Positions 24,165-30,915 of a stretch of DNA of 34,529 bases are shown here, piece after piece (the stretch's first letter is position 1; the number at the start of each line of letters is the position of its first letter). Source of the stretch: CAMTWJ01 sp964643605. GTDB taxonomy: Bacteria; Patescibacteriota; Saccharimonadia; Saccharimonadales; 2-12-FULL-41-12. A program made the translations under genes and the position numbers. Under the pieces are notes generated by a model, which was given only the letters and a program-made list of their open reading frames with translations, had not been told where the DNA came from and made no database searches. The stretch is taken from NCBI GenBank assembly GCA_964643605.1, contig CAZXTF010000004.1, positions 1-34,529 on the forward strand, read 5' to 3'.

Positions 24165-24667
24165 TTTTTAACCTCGTTATTTACATATGCTTCGTTCCAC
24201 TCATTAAGAAACCAACTACTAGACCATCTCTTGTCAGCGCCCACACCCGAGATAACCTTTATACCATGCTCCTCACATGTAATCCATTCGGGGATAGTTT
24301 TTTCATCAATCCTATCACCGCCTTTTGTAAAAACATCAGGCCTTAAAGATTCAAGAGCTTTAATGACTGTTTGGTCTCCTTCGATCTCAAACGGGATTAC
24401 ATAGTCAACGCCAGCTATTCCACTGACAATAAGGCACCGTGTTTCGAGGTCTTGAAACGGTCTACCCTTTTTGGCCCGTAAAAACCCATCTCCATTTACA
24501 ATAACTGCTACTGTATCACCGTATTTTTTGCTTTCGATAATACAGCTAATGTGACCTGGGTGAATAGGGTCGAATCCTCCGCTCGTGACAACAACCTTGC
24601 CGAGCTCGGGGCGAAGTTTTGCAAACTCCTCAAAAGAAACTATCTTGGCTCCCCATTCTGTAGACAT
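24161..24667 (-). CDS. Cytidylyltransferase-like sugar nucleotidyltransferase (RfaE2/HldE-C-like)
   Basis: 168 aa from the ATG giving MSTEWGAKIVSFEEF; a longer in-frame extension reaches past the divergent rfbB start and is not used. The nucleotidyltransferase HxGH motif is GFDPIHPGHISCI (about residues 34-46). VIVNGDGFLRAKKGRPF, FTKGGDR and a C-terminal KRWSSS replacing the usual ISSTxIR complete the fold. Relatives include heptose-1-phosphate adenylyltransferase and glycerol-3-phosphate cytidylyltransferase. With the coupled HAD enzyme it may make an activated sugar or polyol for the surface glycan. This genome type is not expected to make LPS heptose, so the real substrate is open. Confidence 0.82.
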   Translation of the reverse strand: MSTEWGAKIVSFEEFAKLRPELGKVVVTSGGFDPIHPGHISCIIESKKYGDTVAVIVNGDGFLRAKKGRPFQDLETRCLIVSGIAGVDYVIPFEIEGDQTVIKALESLRPDVFTKGGDRIDEKTIPEWITCEEHGIKVISGVGADKRWSSSWFLNEWNEAYVNNEVKK

Positions 24668-24677
24668 ATTGACTATA

Positions 24678-24686
24678 AGTATACCA
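24678..24686 (-). promoter_or_regulatory. Extended -10 promoter of the nucleotidyltransferase/HAD operon
   Basis: Minus strand TG-G-TATACT, 10 nt before the ATG at 24667, giving a leader of about 4 nt. Divergent from the rfbB promoter, with only 16 nt between the two elements. Confidence 0.55.
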
Positions 24687-24702
24687 AATAGAATGATTCT
24701 AC

Positions 24703-24711
24703 TGATATACT
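24703..24711 (+). promoter_or_regulatory. Extended -10 promoter of the rfb operon (leaderless)
   Basis: TG-A-TATACT ends 7 nt before the rfbB ATG at 24719. There is no Shine-Dalgarno in the gap, so transcription should start at the start codon. Confidence 0.6.
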
Positions 24712-24718
24712 TATAAAT

Positions 24719-25720
24719 ATGAGCAAAATTCTTGTCACCGGAGGAGCTGGTTTCATTGGCTCCAACTTCGTACATTATATATACAAAGAACGGCCAGACT
24801 GGCACATAACTGTGCTCGATGCACTTACCTATGCTGGCAATATCGAGAATATTAAAGGACTAGACAAGTCCAGAGTTACTTTTGTAAAAGGCAATATCTG
24901 TGACGCTGAGTTAGTAGATAAGCTAATTGCAGATGTTGATATTGTAGTTCACTTTGCAGCCGAATCTCACAACGATAATTCCCTACATAGCCCATGGCCA
25001 TTTGTAGAAACAAATATTATTGGAACGTATCAGTTACTTGAAGCAGTGCGCAAACATGGCAAGCGATTCCATCATGTCTCGACCGATGAAGTATATGGAG
25101 ACCTTGAGCTCGACGATCCAAATAAATTTAAAGAAACTACTCCATACAATCCCTCAAGTCCATATTCCAGCACCAAAGCTGGCTCCGATATGCTTGTGCG
25201 AGCGTGGGTTCGTTCGTTTGGTATTACTGCAACTTTATCTAACTGCTCGAACAACTATGGGCCGTACCAGCACATCGAGAAGTTTATTCCCCGCCAGATT
25301 ACAGAAATAGTTGAGAATCGTAAGCCAAAACTCTATGGAACTGGCGAAAACGTTCGAGACTGGATCCACACCGAAGACCACTCCTCAGCTGTTCTGGCGA
25401 TTATTGAAAAGGGTAAGTCTGGCGAAACCTACATGATTGGTGCAAACGGCGAGAAGAATAATAAAGAGGTGGTAGAGCTCATCTTGGAACTTATGGGTAA
25501 AGATCCAAAAGATTATGATCATGTAAATGACCGTCCCGGGCACGACTTGCGCTACGCAATAGACTCAACAAAACTACGCACAGAACTCGGCTGGGAGCCA
25601 AAATATACCGACTTTAAATCTGGGCTTGCCGATACAATCAAGTGGTATCAAGAAAACGAGGCTTGGTGGAAACCAGCCAAAGAAGCTACCGAAGCCAAAT
25701 ACCAGGAGTTAGGGCGATGA
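24719..25720 (+). CDS. rfbB: dTDP-glucose 4,6-dehydratase
   Basis: Second step of dTDP-L-rhamnose synthesis, converting dTDP-glucose to the 4-keto-6-deoxy sugar. 333 aa, an extended SDR enzyme: NAD site GGAGFIGSNF at residues 8-17, AAESHNDNS (usual AAESHVDRS) near 80, catalytic Asp-Glu in STDEVYGD near 121, YSSTKAGSD (YxxxK) near 147, and NNYGPYQ and PKLYGTGENVRDW in the sugar-binding part. It opens the five-gene cluster rfbB-rfbC-rfbD-rfbA-galE. The stop TGA overlaps the ATG of a 14-codon mini-ORF that links it to rfbC. Confidence 0.95.
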   Translation: MSKILVTGGAGFIGSNFVHYIYKERPDWHITVLDALTYAGNIENIKGLDKSRVTFVKGNICDAELVDKLIADVDIVVHFAAESHNDNSLHSPWPFVETNIIGTYQLLEAVRKHGKRFHHVSTDEVYGDLELDDPNKFKETTPYNPSSPYSSTKAGSDMLVRAWVRSFGITATLSNCSNNYGPYQHIEKFIPRQITEIVENRKPKLYGTGENVRDWIHTEDHSSAVLAIIEKGKSGETYMIGANGEKNNKEVVELILELMGKDPKDYDHVNDRPGHDLRYAIDSTKLRTELGWEPKYTDFKSGLADTIKWYQENEAWWKPAKEATEAKYQELGR

Positions 25721-25761
25721 GTATTTTGGGAAGAGCAGCGTATAAGGAACTGGGAAGATGA
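25717..25761 (+). CDS. 14-codon coupling mini-ORF, apparent relic of the rfbB 3' end
   Basis: Reads MSILGRAAYKELGR. Its ATG overlaps the rfbB stop (ATGA) and its own stop overlaps the rfbC ATG (ATGA). The sequence TATAAGGAACTGGGAAGATG resembles the rfbB end, TACCAGGAGTTAGGGCGATG, so it may come from a short tandem duplication of the rfbB tail. It could carry ribosomes from rfbB into rfbC. Whether the peptide is made is unknown. Confidence 0.4.
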   Translation: MSILGRAAYKELGR

Positions 25762-26309
25762 GTAAAGAGCTTGCTGTTCGAGAAACCGATATCCCAGGAT
25801 TTTATATTGTAGATCTTGCTGTTCATGGTGATAACCGTGGTTGGTTCAAAGAAAATTATCAAAAAGAAAAGATGGAAGCCCTTGGTCTCCCTGCCTTCGA
25901 AGTAGTCCAAAACAATTTCTCCTACAATGCCGAAAAAGGCGTGGCTCGAGGCCTGCACGCAGAGCCATGGGAAAAATTTGTTTCAGTAGCGGGCGGTAAA
26001 GTCTTTGGTGCATGGGTAGACCTGCGAGCTGGCGATAGTTTCGGTAAAGTTCTCACCGTTGAGATTACTCCAGAAGTTGCCGTCTTCGTGCCACGAGGCG
26101 TAGCAAACGGGTATCAAACTTTGGAAGAAAATGTCACCTATACGTATCTTGTAAATGCTCACTGGTCGCCAGAAGCCCAGTATACTCTTGTTAATATGCA
26201 GGACCCTGCACTTGGTATCCAGTGGCCTATTTCAATTAGCGACGAACTTATTTCGGAAAAAGACAAAAACCATCCGTTTCTAAACGAAATAACTCCAATA
26301 GAGGTTTAG
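25758..26309 (+). CDS. rfbC: dTDP-4-dehydrorhamnose 3,5-epimerase
   Basis: Cupin-fold epimerase, third step of dTDP-L-rhamnose synthesis. 183 aa, normal length. The catalytic His is in ARGLHAEPWEKF (about residue 66) and its partner Asp in GAWVDLRAGDSFG (about 88). VFVPRGVANGYQTLEENVTY carries the conserved gate region with the Tyr (TYTYLV) used as acid. RmlC proteins usually read RGLHYQ; the AEPWEKF continuation marks a diverged subgroup. The next gene starts directly after its TAG (zero spacing), so it is in the middle of a tight operon. Confidence 0.92.
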   Translation: MSKELAVRETDIPGFYIVDLAVHGDNRGWFKENYQKEKMEALGLPAFEVVQNNFSYNAEKGVARGLHAEPWEKFVSVAGGKVFGAWVDLRAGDSFGKVLTVEITPEVAVFVPRGVANGYQTLEENVTYTYLVNAHWSPEAQYTLVNMQDPALGIQWPISISDELISEKDKNHPFLNEITPIEV

Positions 26310-27164
26310 ATGGACCCAAGTAAAATTCTTATAACTGGTGCAAACGGACAACTTGGCTTAGCCTTGCAGGAACAGTATCCAGGAGCCCGAACAGCAGATA
26401 GTCAGACACTTGATATCACGAACAAAGAAGCCTTGGATACATTCGATTGGAGCGGATTAACTCACATTGTCAATGCAGCAGCCTACACCCAAGTTGATAA
26501 AGCCGAGACTAGTGAAGGCAGAGTACAGGCCTGGGCAGTCAACGCAAATGGAGCAGCAAATCTCGCAGATATAGCATCCCGGCATCAGTTAACCCTGGTA
26601 CACATTTCAAGTGACTATGTATTTGATGGCACCCAAAATAATCATAATGAAGATGAAGAGCTTTCACCACTGAGCGTATACGGTGCTAGCAAGGCAGCAG
26701 GAGATATAGCAGTGCAACTGACTCCAAAACACTATACCCTCCGAACTTCTTGGGTAATTGGCGAGGGCAACAACTTTGTTCGCACAATGGCCGGACTCGC
26801 CGAAAAAGATATTTCACCAACAGTAGTTCACGACCAGATAGGGCGACTCACCTTTACTTCAGAACTCGTTCGAGCAATTGATCATTTGCTTACCAATCAA
26901 GCTCCTTTTGGTACTTACAATGTATCAAACAGTGGAGATTCTGCCAGCTGGGCAGATATCACCCGAGAAATATTCAAGAATTTAGGGCGAGATGACTTGA
27001 CCGTCACAGATACTACAACCGAAGAATACTACAAGGGTAAATCAGGTATCGCCCCTCGCCCACTTCAAAGTACACTAGACCTATCAAAGATTCAGACAAC
27101 CGGTTTTAAACCTCGAGATTGGCAAGAGAATCTAGTAGAATACCTAAAAGGAGAAAACAAGTGA
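26310..27164 (+). CDS. rfbD: dTDP-4-dehydrorhamnose reductase
   Basis: Last step of dTDP-L-rhamnose synthesis, NAD(P)H-dependent. 284 aa with the SDR pattern of RmlD: GANGQLGLALQEQYP near residue 9, LDITNKEAL, VNAAAYTQVDKAE near 51, SSDYVFDGTQ near 104, YGASKAAGD (YxxxK) near 129 and RTSWVIGEGNNFVRT near 146. It abuts rfbC without a spacer, and its TGA overlaps the rfbA GTG by 4 nt (GTGA). The C-terminal IAPRPLQSTLDLSK is the usual RmlD end. Confidence 0.95.
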   Translation: MDPSKILITGANGQLGLALQEQYPGARTADSQTLDITNKEALDTFDWSGLTHIVNAAAYTQVDKAETSEGRVQAWAVNANGAANLADIASRHQLTLVHISSDYVFDGTQNNHNEDEELSPLSVYGASKAAGDIAVQLTPKHYTLRTSWVIGEGNNFVRTMAGLAEKDISPTVVHDQIGRLTFTSELVRAIDHLLTNQAPFGTYNVSNSGDSASWADITREIFKNLGRDDLTVTDTTTEEYYKGKSGIAPRPLQSTLDLSKIQTTGFKPRDWQENLVEYLKGENK

Positions 27165-28018
27165 AAGGTATTATTTTAGCAGGCGGTTCAGGAACACGGC
27201 TTCACCCCATAACAAAAGGCGTATCTAAACAGCTAATCCCCCTGTACGATAAACCAATGGTCTACTATCCCCTAAGTACGCTTATGCAGGCAGGTATCAA
27301 AGATATCCTCATTATTACCACCCCGCATGATCAAGCAGCCTTTAAAAACCTATTAGGTGACGGATCGGACTGGGGCATTAACCTCAGTTATGTGGTACAG
27401 CCTTCCCCAGATGGCCTAGCACAGGCTTTCATTTTGGGTGAAGAATTTATTGGAGACGACAAAGTAGCCCTTGTTCTTGGAGATAACATTTTTCACGGAG
27501 CCGAGTTAGATGCGTCTCTCAAAGGTTGCACCGACCCAGAGGGCGGTATCGTATTTGCTTACCAAGTTTCCGACCCTGAACGCTACGGAGTAGTAGAGTT
27601 CGATCAATCAATGAATGCGATATCTATAGAAGAAAAGCCTGCCCAGCCCAAATCTAACTATGCCGTGGTTGGCCTGTATTTTTACGATAACGATGTAGTA
27701 GAAATTGCAAAAAATGTACAACCAAGTGATCGTGGTGAGATAGAAATTACTTCTGTGAATGAAGAATACTTGAAGCGTGGCAAACTCAAAGTAACAACTC
27801 TTGACGACGGAGATGTCTGGCTCGACACAGGCACCATCGACAGCCTCTCAGATGCAACAGACTACGTGCGAGTTCTCCAAAAAAGAACAGGGCAGATTAT
27901 CGGGGCTCCAGAGCGCATCGCCTACGAGCAAGGCTTTATAAGCAAAGAGGATTTAGCAAAGATAGCCGAACCTCTTAAAAAATCCGGCTACGGTAAGCAC
28001 CTCTTAGGAATTAATTAG
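27161..28018 (+). CDS. rfbA: Glucose-1-phosphate thymidylyltransferase
   Basis: First committed step of dTDP-rhamnose synthesis: glucose-1-phosphate plus dTTP to dTDP-glucose. 285 aa from GTG, giving MKGIILAGGSGTRLHPITKG with the nucleotide-binding GGSGTRLHP; AAAAGGAG stands 7 nt upstream. A longer start inside rfbD is possible on paper but unsupported. KQLIPLYDKPMVYYPLSTLM, LVLGDNIFHGAELD, FAYQVSDPERYGVVEFD and DVWLDTGTIDSL are all RmlA landmarks. The GTGA overlap couples it to rfbD, and galE starts 2 nt after its stop. Confidence 0.96.
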   Translation: MKGIILAGGSGTRLHPITKGVSKQLIPLYDKPMVYYPLSTLMQAGIKDILIITTPHDQAAFKNLLGDGSDWGINLSYVVQPSPDGLAQAFILGEEFIGDDKVALVLGDNIFHGAELDASLKGCTDPEGGIVFAYQVSDPERYGVVEFDQSMNAISIEEKPAQPKSNYAVVGLYFYDNDVVEIAKNVQPSDRGEIEITSVNEEYLKRGKLKVTTLDDGDVWLDTGTIDSLSDATDYVRVLQKRTGQIIGAPERIAYEQGFISKEDLAKIAEPLKKSGYGKHLLGIN

Positions 28019-28020
28019 AT

Positions 28021-28971
28021 ATGAAAGTACTCGTTACCGGTGGCGCCGGCTATATTGGAAGTGTCGTCACTGCACAGCTAATTGAAGCTGGGCACGAGGT
28101 AATAGTACTCGATAATTTGTCTCTAGGCCATCAAGATGCAATACCAGAGGGTGCACATTTTATTAAAGGAGATGTCAAGGACATTGAGAAGTTAATAAGA
28201 CCAGAAGATTCTATCGAAGCTGTACTCCATTTTGCAGCCTTTTCTGCAGCTGGCGAATCAGTCATAGATCCTGAAAAATACTGGAACAACAATACCGTCT
28301 CCACACTTGCGCTGCTACATGGATTACGAAGACTTGGCATAAAGCAATTAATATTCTCATCAACAGCTGCAACATATGGAGACCCTGAAAAGCTACCTAT
28401 CACAGAGGACGCTATAACAAAACCAACTAACCCTTATGGCATGAGTAAGCTAGCTATAGATATGGCTATTGATAGCGAGTGCAAAGCATACGGGCTTTCG
28501 GCAATTAGCTTACGGTATTTTAATGTAGCTGGTGCCTACAAAAAATATGGAGAACGACACAAAACAGAAACACATATAATTCCTCTCGTCCTCGCTGCCC
28601 TTAGTGAAGGAAAAGAATTTTCTGTATTTGGTAACGACTACCCTACAAAGGATGGAACATGTATTCGTGACTATATTCATGTTAGCGATCTTGCCCGAGC
28701 ACACATTCTGGCTTTATCTAGCCTAAAAGATGGTGCGCATATTATTTACAATCTTGGTAACGGAGCTGGTTTTTCAAATCTTGAAGTTATCAGAACAGCA
28801 GAGAAGGTAACTGGCAAAAAACTAACATACGCAATTGGTAAGCGACGAATGGGTGATCCTACTTCTCTAGTCGCCTCAAGTGAGAAGGCAAAAAAGGATC
28901 TTGGCTGGGTTCCACAACTAGACATACGGGATATGATTCATAGCCACTTAGAGTGGCAAAAACTAGCTTAA
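28021..28971 (+). CDS. galE: UDP-glucose 4-epimerase
   Basis: Extended SDR enzyme that interconverts UDP-glucose and UDP-galactose (or the GlcNAc pair). 316 aa, slightly shorter than the 330-340 typical of GalE. NAD site GGAGYIGSVV at residues 7-16, DNLSLGHQDAIPEG near 32, FAAFSAAGESV near 73, SSTAATYGDP near 114, YGMSKLAID (YxxxK) near 140 and RYFNVAGA near 168. The segment GTCIRDYIHVSDLARAH is the family's signature. It closes the rfb operon, and its end overlaps the convergent GtrA gene by 9 nt. Use in the surface glycan is inferred from the context. Confidence 0.93.
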   Translation: MKVLVTGGAGYIGSVVTAQLIEAGHEVIVLDNLSLGHQDAIPEGAHFIKGDVKDIEKLIRPEDSIEAVLHFAAFSAAGESVIDPEKYWNNNTVSTLALLHGLRRLGIKQLIFSSTAATYGDPEKLPITEDAITKPTNPYGMSKLAIDMAIDSECKAYGLSAISLRYFNVAGAYKKYGERHKTETHIIPLVLAALSEGKEFSVFGNDYPTKDGTCIRDYIHVSDLARAHILALSSLKDGAHIIYNLGNGAGFSNLEVIRTAEKVTGKKLTYAIGKRRMGDPTSLVASSEKAKKDLGWVPQLDIRDMIHSHLEWQKLA

Positions 28972-29397
28972 AACTGATTTAATATCTGACCCCAGTTCTT
29001 TGTCATGCCTCCATACAATAAGGTTCATTAAAAAGTTCCAGATCATAGCAATAATTGCAGCAATGCCTAGTGATATCAAGTTCGGTAATCTTAACGATAA
29101 AACCGAAAAACCCACTATAGTAATAGCTGCACCTGTACTATTGGTGGACATATAACTAAAGTATCTCTTCAGAGGAGACATGTAGTAGCTTGTGTATTTT
29201 CTAATGTAGGTCCACTTCGTATGAAGAATATATGTCAGATTTATGGTTACTATCATTGCCAAGATAGCTGCTACTGGCTTAGATCCAGTTACGGTGTGAA
29301 GAGCGAGCTCAAGAATTGCATAATTCGTGAAGAATGCAACGACACCAACGACTATAAACTTAGCTACGACTAATCGACTTGCCTTATCGCTTATCAT
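28963..29397 (-). CDS. GtrA-like polyprenol-sugar flippase
   Basis: 144 aa, four hydrophobic segments, GtrA family (VAKFIVVGVVAFFTNYAILE; MIWNFLMNLIVWRHD at the end). Its ATG overlaps the stop of the GT2 gene by 4 nt. GtrA plus a GtrB-like GT2 is the standard pair that makes and flips a polyprenol-phosphate sugar. This strongly suggests the same job here, with the 568-aa membrane protein upstream as a candidate for the outward-facing transferase. It is the last gene of a four-gene minus-strand operon. Confidence 0.88.
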   Translation of the reverse strand: MISDKASRLVVAKFIVVGVVAFFTNYAILELALHTVTGSKPVAAILAMIVTINLTYILHTKWTYIRKYTSYYMSPLKRYFSYMSTNSTGAAITIVGFSVLSLRLPNLISLGIAAIIAMIWNFLMNLIVWRHDKELGSDIKSVLS

Positions 29398-30083
29398 TTA
29401 AAACGATTCTTCAAAATCCAAACAGCATGTGAAAAGCCAGTTGCAAAATAGTCCTGCTTTGTTTCGCCTTCTCTGTTATGTTGAACGATGTTATATTCAC
29501 TAAATTTTATCTTAGGATTTCTAGCTGCGTTTATTTTAATCTGGGGGCTCAAATTCCAATCACCCATATCTAGTGCAAGATCATCTTTTATCTCTTTCTT
29601 AAACATCCACATACCAGATAAAATGTCCTTGATCTTGATGCCATACAATAGCCTAGTCTCAATATTCAATGCGCCCACACCCATCTTGAGTTTTAGTGGT
29701 ATCTTTGTGCCATCTTTTAGAGGATACCTGTTGCATGAAATAAAATCCAAATTATTATCCAGTAAATAAGTGGCTATCTCTTTAGTGTTTTCAATGGGGT
29801 ATGTGGCATCGCCATCCATGGCCATAATGATATCGCCCGTAGATTTCTTTACTCCTGTTATATGCGCATAACCATAGCCGATGCCTTTGAGAGTTCTATT
29901 ATCTTCGTACACCTTTACTCTGCCGCCTATCTTACTAGCAATCTCAACTGTGTTGTCTGTGGACTTATTGCTGACAATAATAACTTCGTCGATGTATTTT
30001 GGTATCTTTTTAACAACATCAGCAATGTGTCCACCCTCATTGCGACACGGAATTACTACTGATATCTTCTTTTTTTTTATCAT
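29394..30083 (-). CDS. Polyprenol-phosphate glycosyltransferase, GT2 (GtrB/DPM1-like)
   Basis: 229 aa, GT-A fold. SVVIPCRNEGGHIADVVKKI at about 8-27, IIVSNKSTDNT, the DxD motif in MAMDGDATYPIEN near 99, and SGMWMFKKEIKDDL and GDWNLSPQIKINAA in the acceptor region. It lacks the C-terminal membrane helices of GtrB and so resembles dolichol-phosphate mannose synthase (DPM1 type). It would transfer one sugar onto undecaprenyl phosphate on the cytoplasmic face, with the coupled GtrA flipping the product. Hexose identity is unknown. It lies 20 nt after the methyltransferase gene. Confidence 0.9.
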   Translation of the reverse strand: MIKKKKISVVIPCRNEGGHIADVVKKIPKYIDEVIIVSNKSTDNTVEIASKIGGRVKVYEDNRTLKGIGYGYAHITGVKKSTGDIIMAMDGDATYPIENTKEIATYLLDNNLDFISCNRYPLKDGTKIPLKLKMGVGALNIETRLLYGIKIKDILSGMWMFKKEIKDDLALDMGDWNLSPQIKINAARNPKIKFSEYNIVQHNREGETKQDYFATGFSHAVWILKNRFK

Positions 30084-30103
30084 AAACCTACAGTCCTCTG
30101 TAC

Positions 30104-30904
30104 CTATTTCTTATATACTGCTAAGATGTTCTTCCCGAATAACTTTCTTGTAACTAGCTCTAGAGCCTGACTAATTGGAAATAAAATTCTATCAAAAATC
30201 CAAATGGTTTTTGGGTTTAGCTTACCATCCCCGCCAATCAGCCTATAGATATACGCAAGAATAAATCCTATAGGGTCACAATACTGCAGTCGTTTTATCT
30301 TAAGTTTACTTCTTACAGCCAAATAAACCATATCGCTTGATCTATATCTCCTCAGGTGTTCTACAAGCAAATCAAGCTGCGTAAGAATAGAATTAAAGGC
30401 AGGCACATATATGATAATCGACCCGTCTTTTTTAATAGCATCTCTCATATCTCTAAGTAATGCAGCATCGTCCTCTACATGCTCGAGGACATTAAAGGAG
30501 TAAACTATATCATACTTATCTTTTAAACTTTTGGTTGATGGATAAACCTTATAGCCTTTTTTCTTTAGAACAGAAACTCCATTCGGGTCAATCTCCACGC
30601 AATCGACTTTAATACCACGATCTTTAAGAATATCTGCATAGGTACCAATGCCGGNNNNNNNNNNGCCGGATACTTGCTCAGGGCTACTCCACGGGAGGGA
30701 TCCGAGCACTTCTCCAGTCTGCGTGAAGCCTTGCTCAATAGAGAGGTCCTGTGCCACGCCAAAATCTAATATTTTTAAGTTTTTGCTATTGCTGCGTTTA
30801 ATTTCTCGACCAACAAGATTATATAAGTACTTATTATAGTTAACGGCACTTTGCATTACTTCTAAGTTTGTCTGACCTGTGTATTCGTATTCTCTATTCG
30901 CCAA
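30104..30904 (-). CDS. Class I SAM-dependent methyltransferase (corrupted by a scaffold join)
   Basis: Cytoplasmic methyltransferase, probably acting on a sugar or lipid precursor of the neighbouring glycan genes. The true protein should be about 232 aa: MANREYEYTGQTNLEVMQSA...NLKILDFG, then (A)GIGTYADILKDRG (motif I), VDCVEIDPNG (acidic loop), DIVYSFNVLEHVEDD (motif IV) and DGSIIIYVPAFNSIL. As assembled, about 31 foreign residues plus four unknowns lie between LDFG and GIGTY, destroying motif I. Those residues imitate a kinase activation loop and are GC-rich. The start is a TTG with AGAG upstream. It sits 11 nt after the large membrane gene. Confidence 0.85.
   Translation of the reverse strand: MANREYEYTGQTNLEVMQSAVNYNKYLYNLVGREIKRSNSKNLKILDFGVAQDLSIEQGFTQTGEVLGSLPWSSPEQVSGXXXXGIGTYADILKDRGIKVDCVEIDPNGVSVLKKKGYKVYPSTKSLKDKYDIVYSFNVLEHVEDDAALLRDMRDAIKKDGSIIIYVPAFNSILTQLDLLVEHLRRYRSSDMVYLAVRSKLKIKRLQYCDPIGFILAYIYRLIGGDGKLNPKTIWIFDRILFPISQALELVTRKLFGKNILAVYKK
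30655..30664. other. Scaffold gap (10 N) inside the methyltransferase
   Basis: The gap is flanked by GCCGG on both sides. A join at those five bases stays in frame but keeps the foreign insert; the normal motif I (DFGAGIGT) requires the insert to be removed as well. Confidence 0.85.
30665..30758. other. Probable foreign kinase-like fragment at a contig end
   Basis: 94 bp, GC-rich compared with the AT-rich host gene. On the minus strand it continues the methyltransferase LDFG as VAQDLSIEQGFTQTGEVLGS then LPWSSPEQVSG. DFG...T-x-T-G-x-x-x-G...SPEQ is the activation segment of bacterial Ser/Thr kinases. The branch point is the LDFG codons, common to both genes, so an assembly switch is the simplest cause. 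Confidence 0.7.
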
Positions 30905-30915
30905 AATAAAACTCT

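Noticed and set aside
24668..24805. Longer N-terminus for the nucleotidyltransferase
   Set aside because: It would run through both divergent promoters and into rfbB; the ATG at 24667 fits the -10 box and the family start.
27119..27160. Upstream start for rfbA inside rfbD
   Set aside because: The GTG at 27161 has a strong Shine-Dalgarno and gives the exact RmlA N-terminus.
30665..30904. A real Ser/Thr kinase-methyltransferase fusion
   Set aside because: Only the activation loop is present, there is no kinase N-lobe or C-lobe, composition differs, and the segment ends at Ns. It is better explained as a join artefact.
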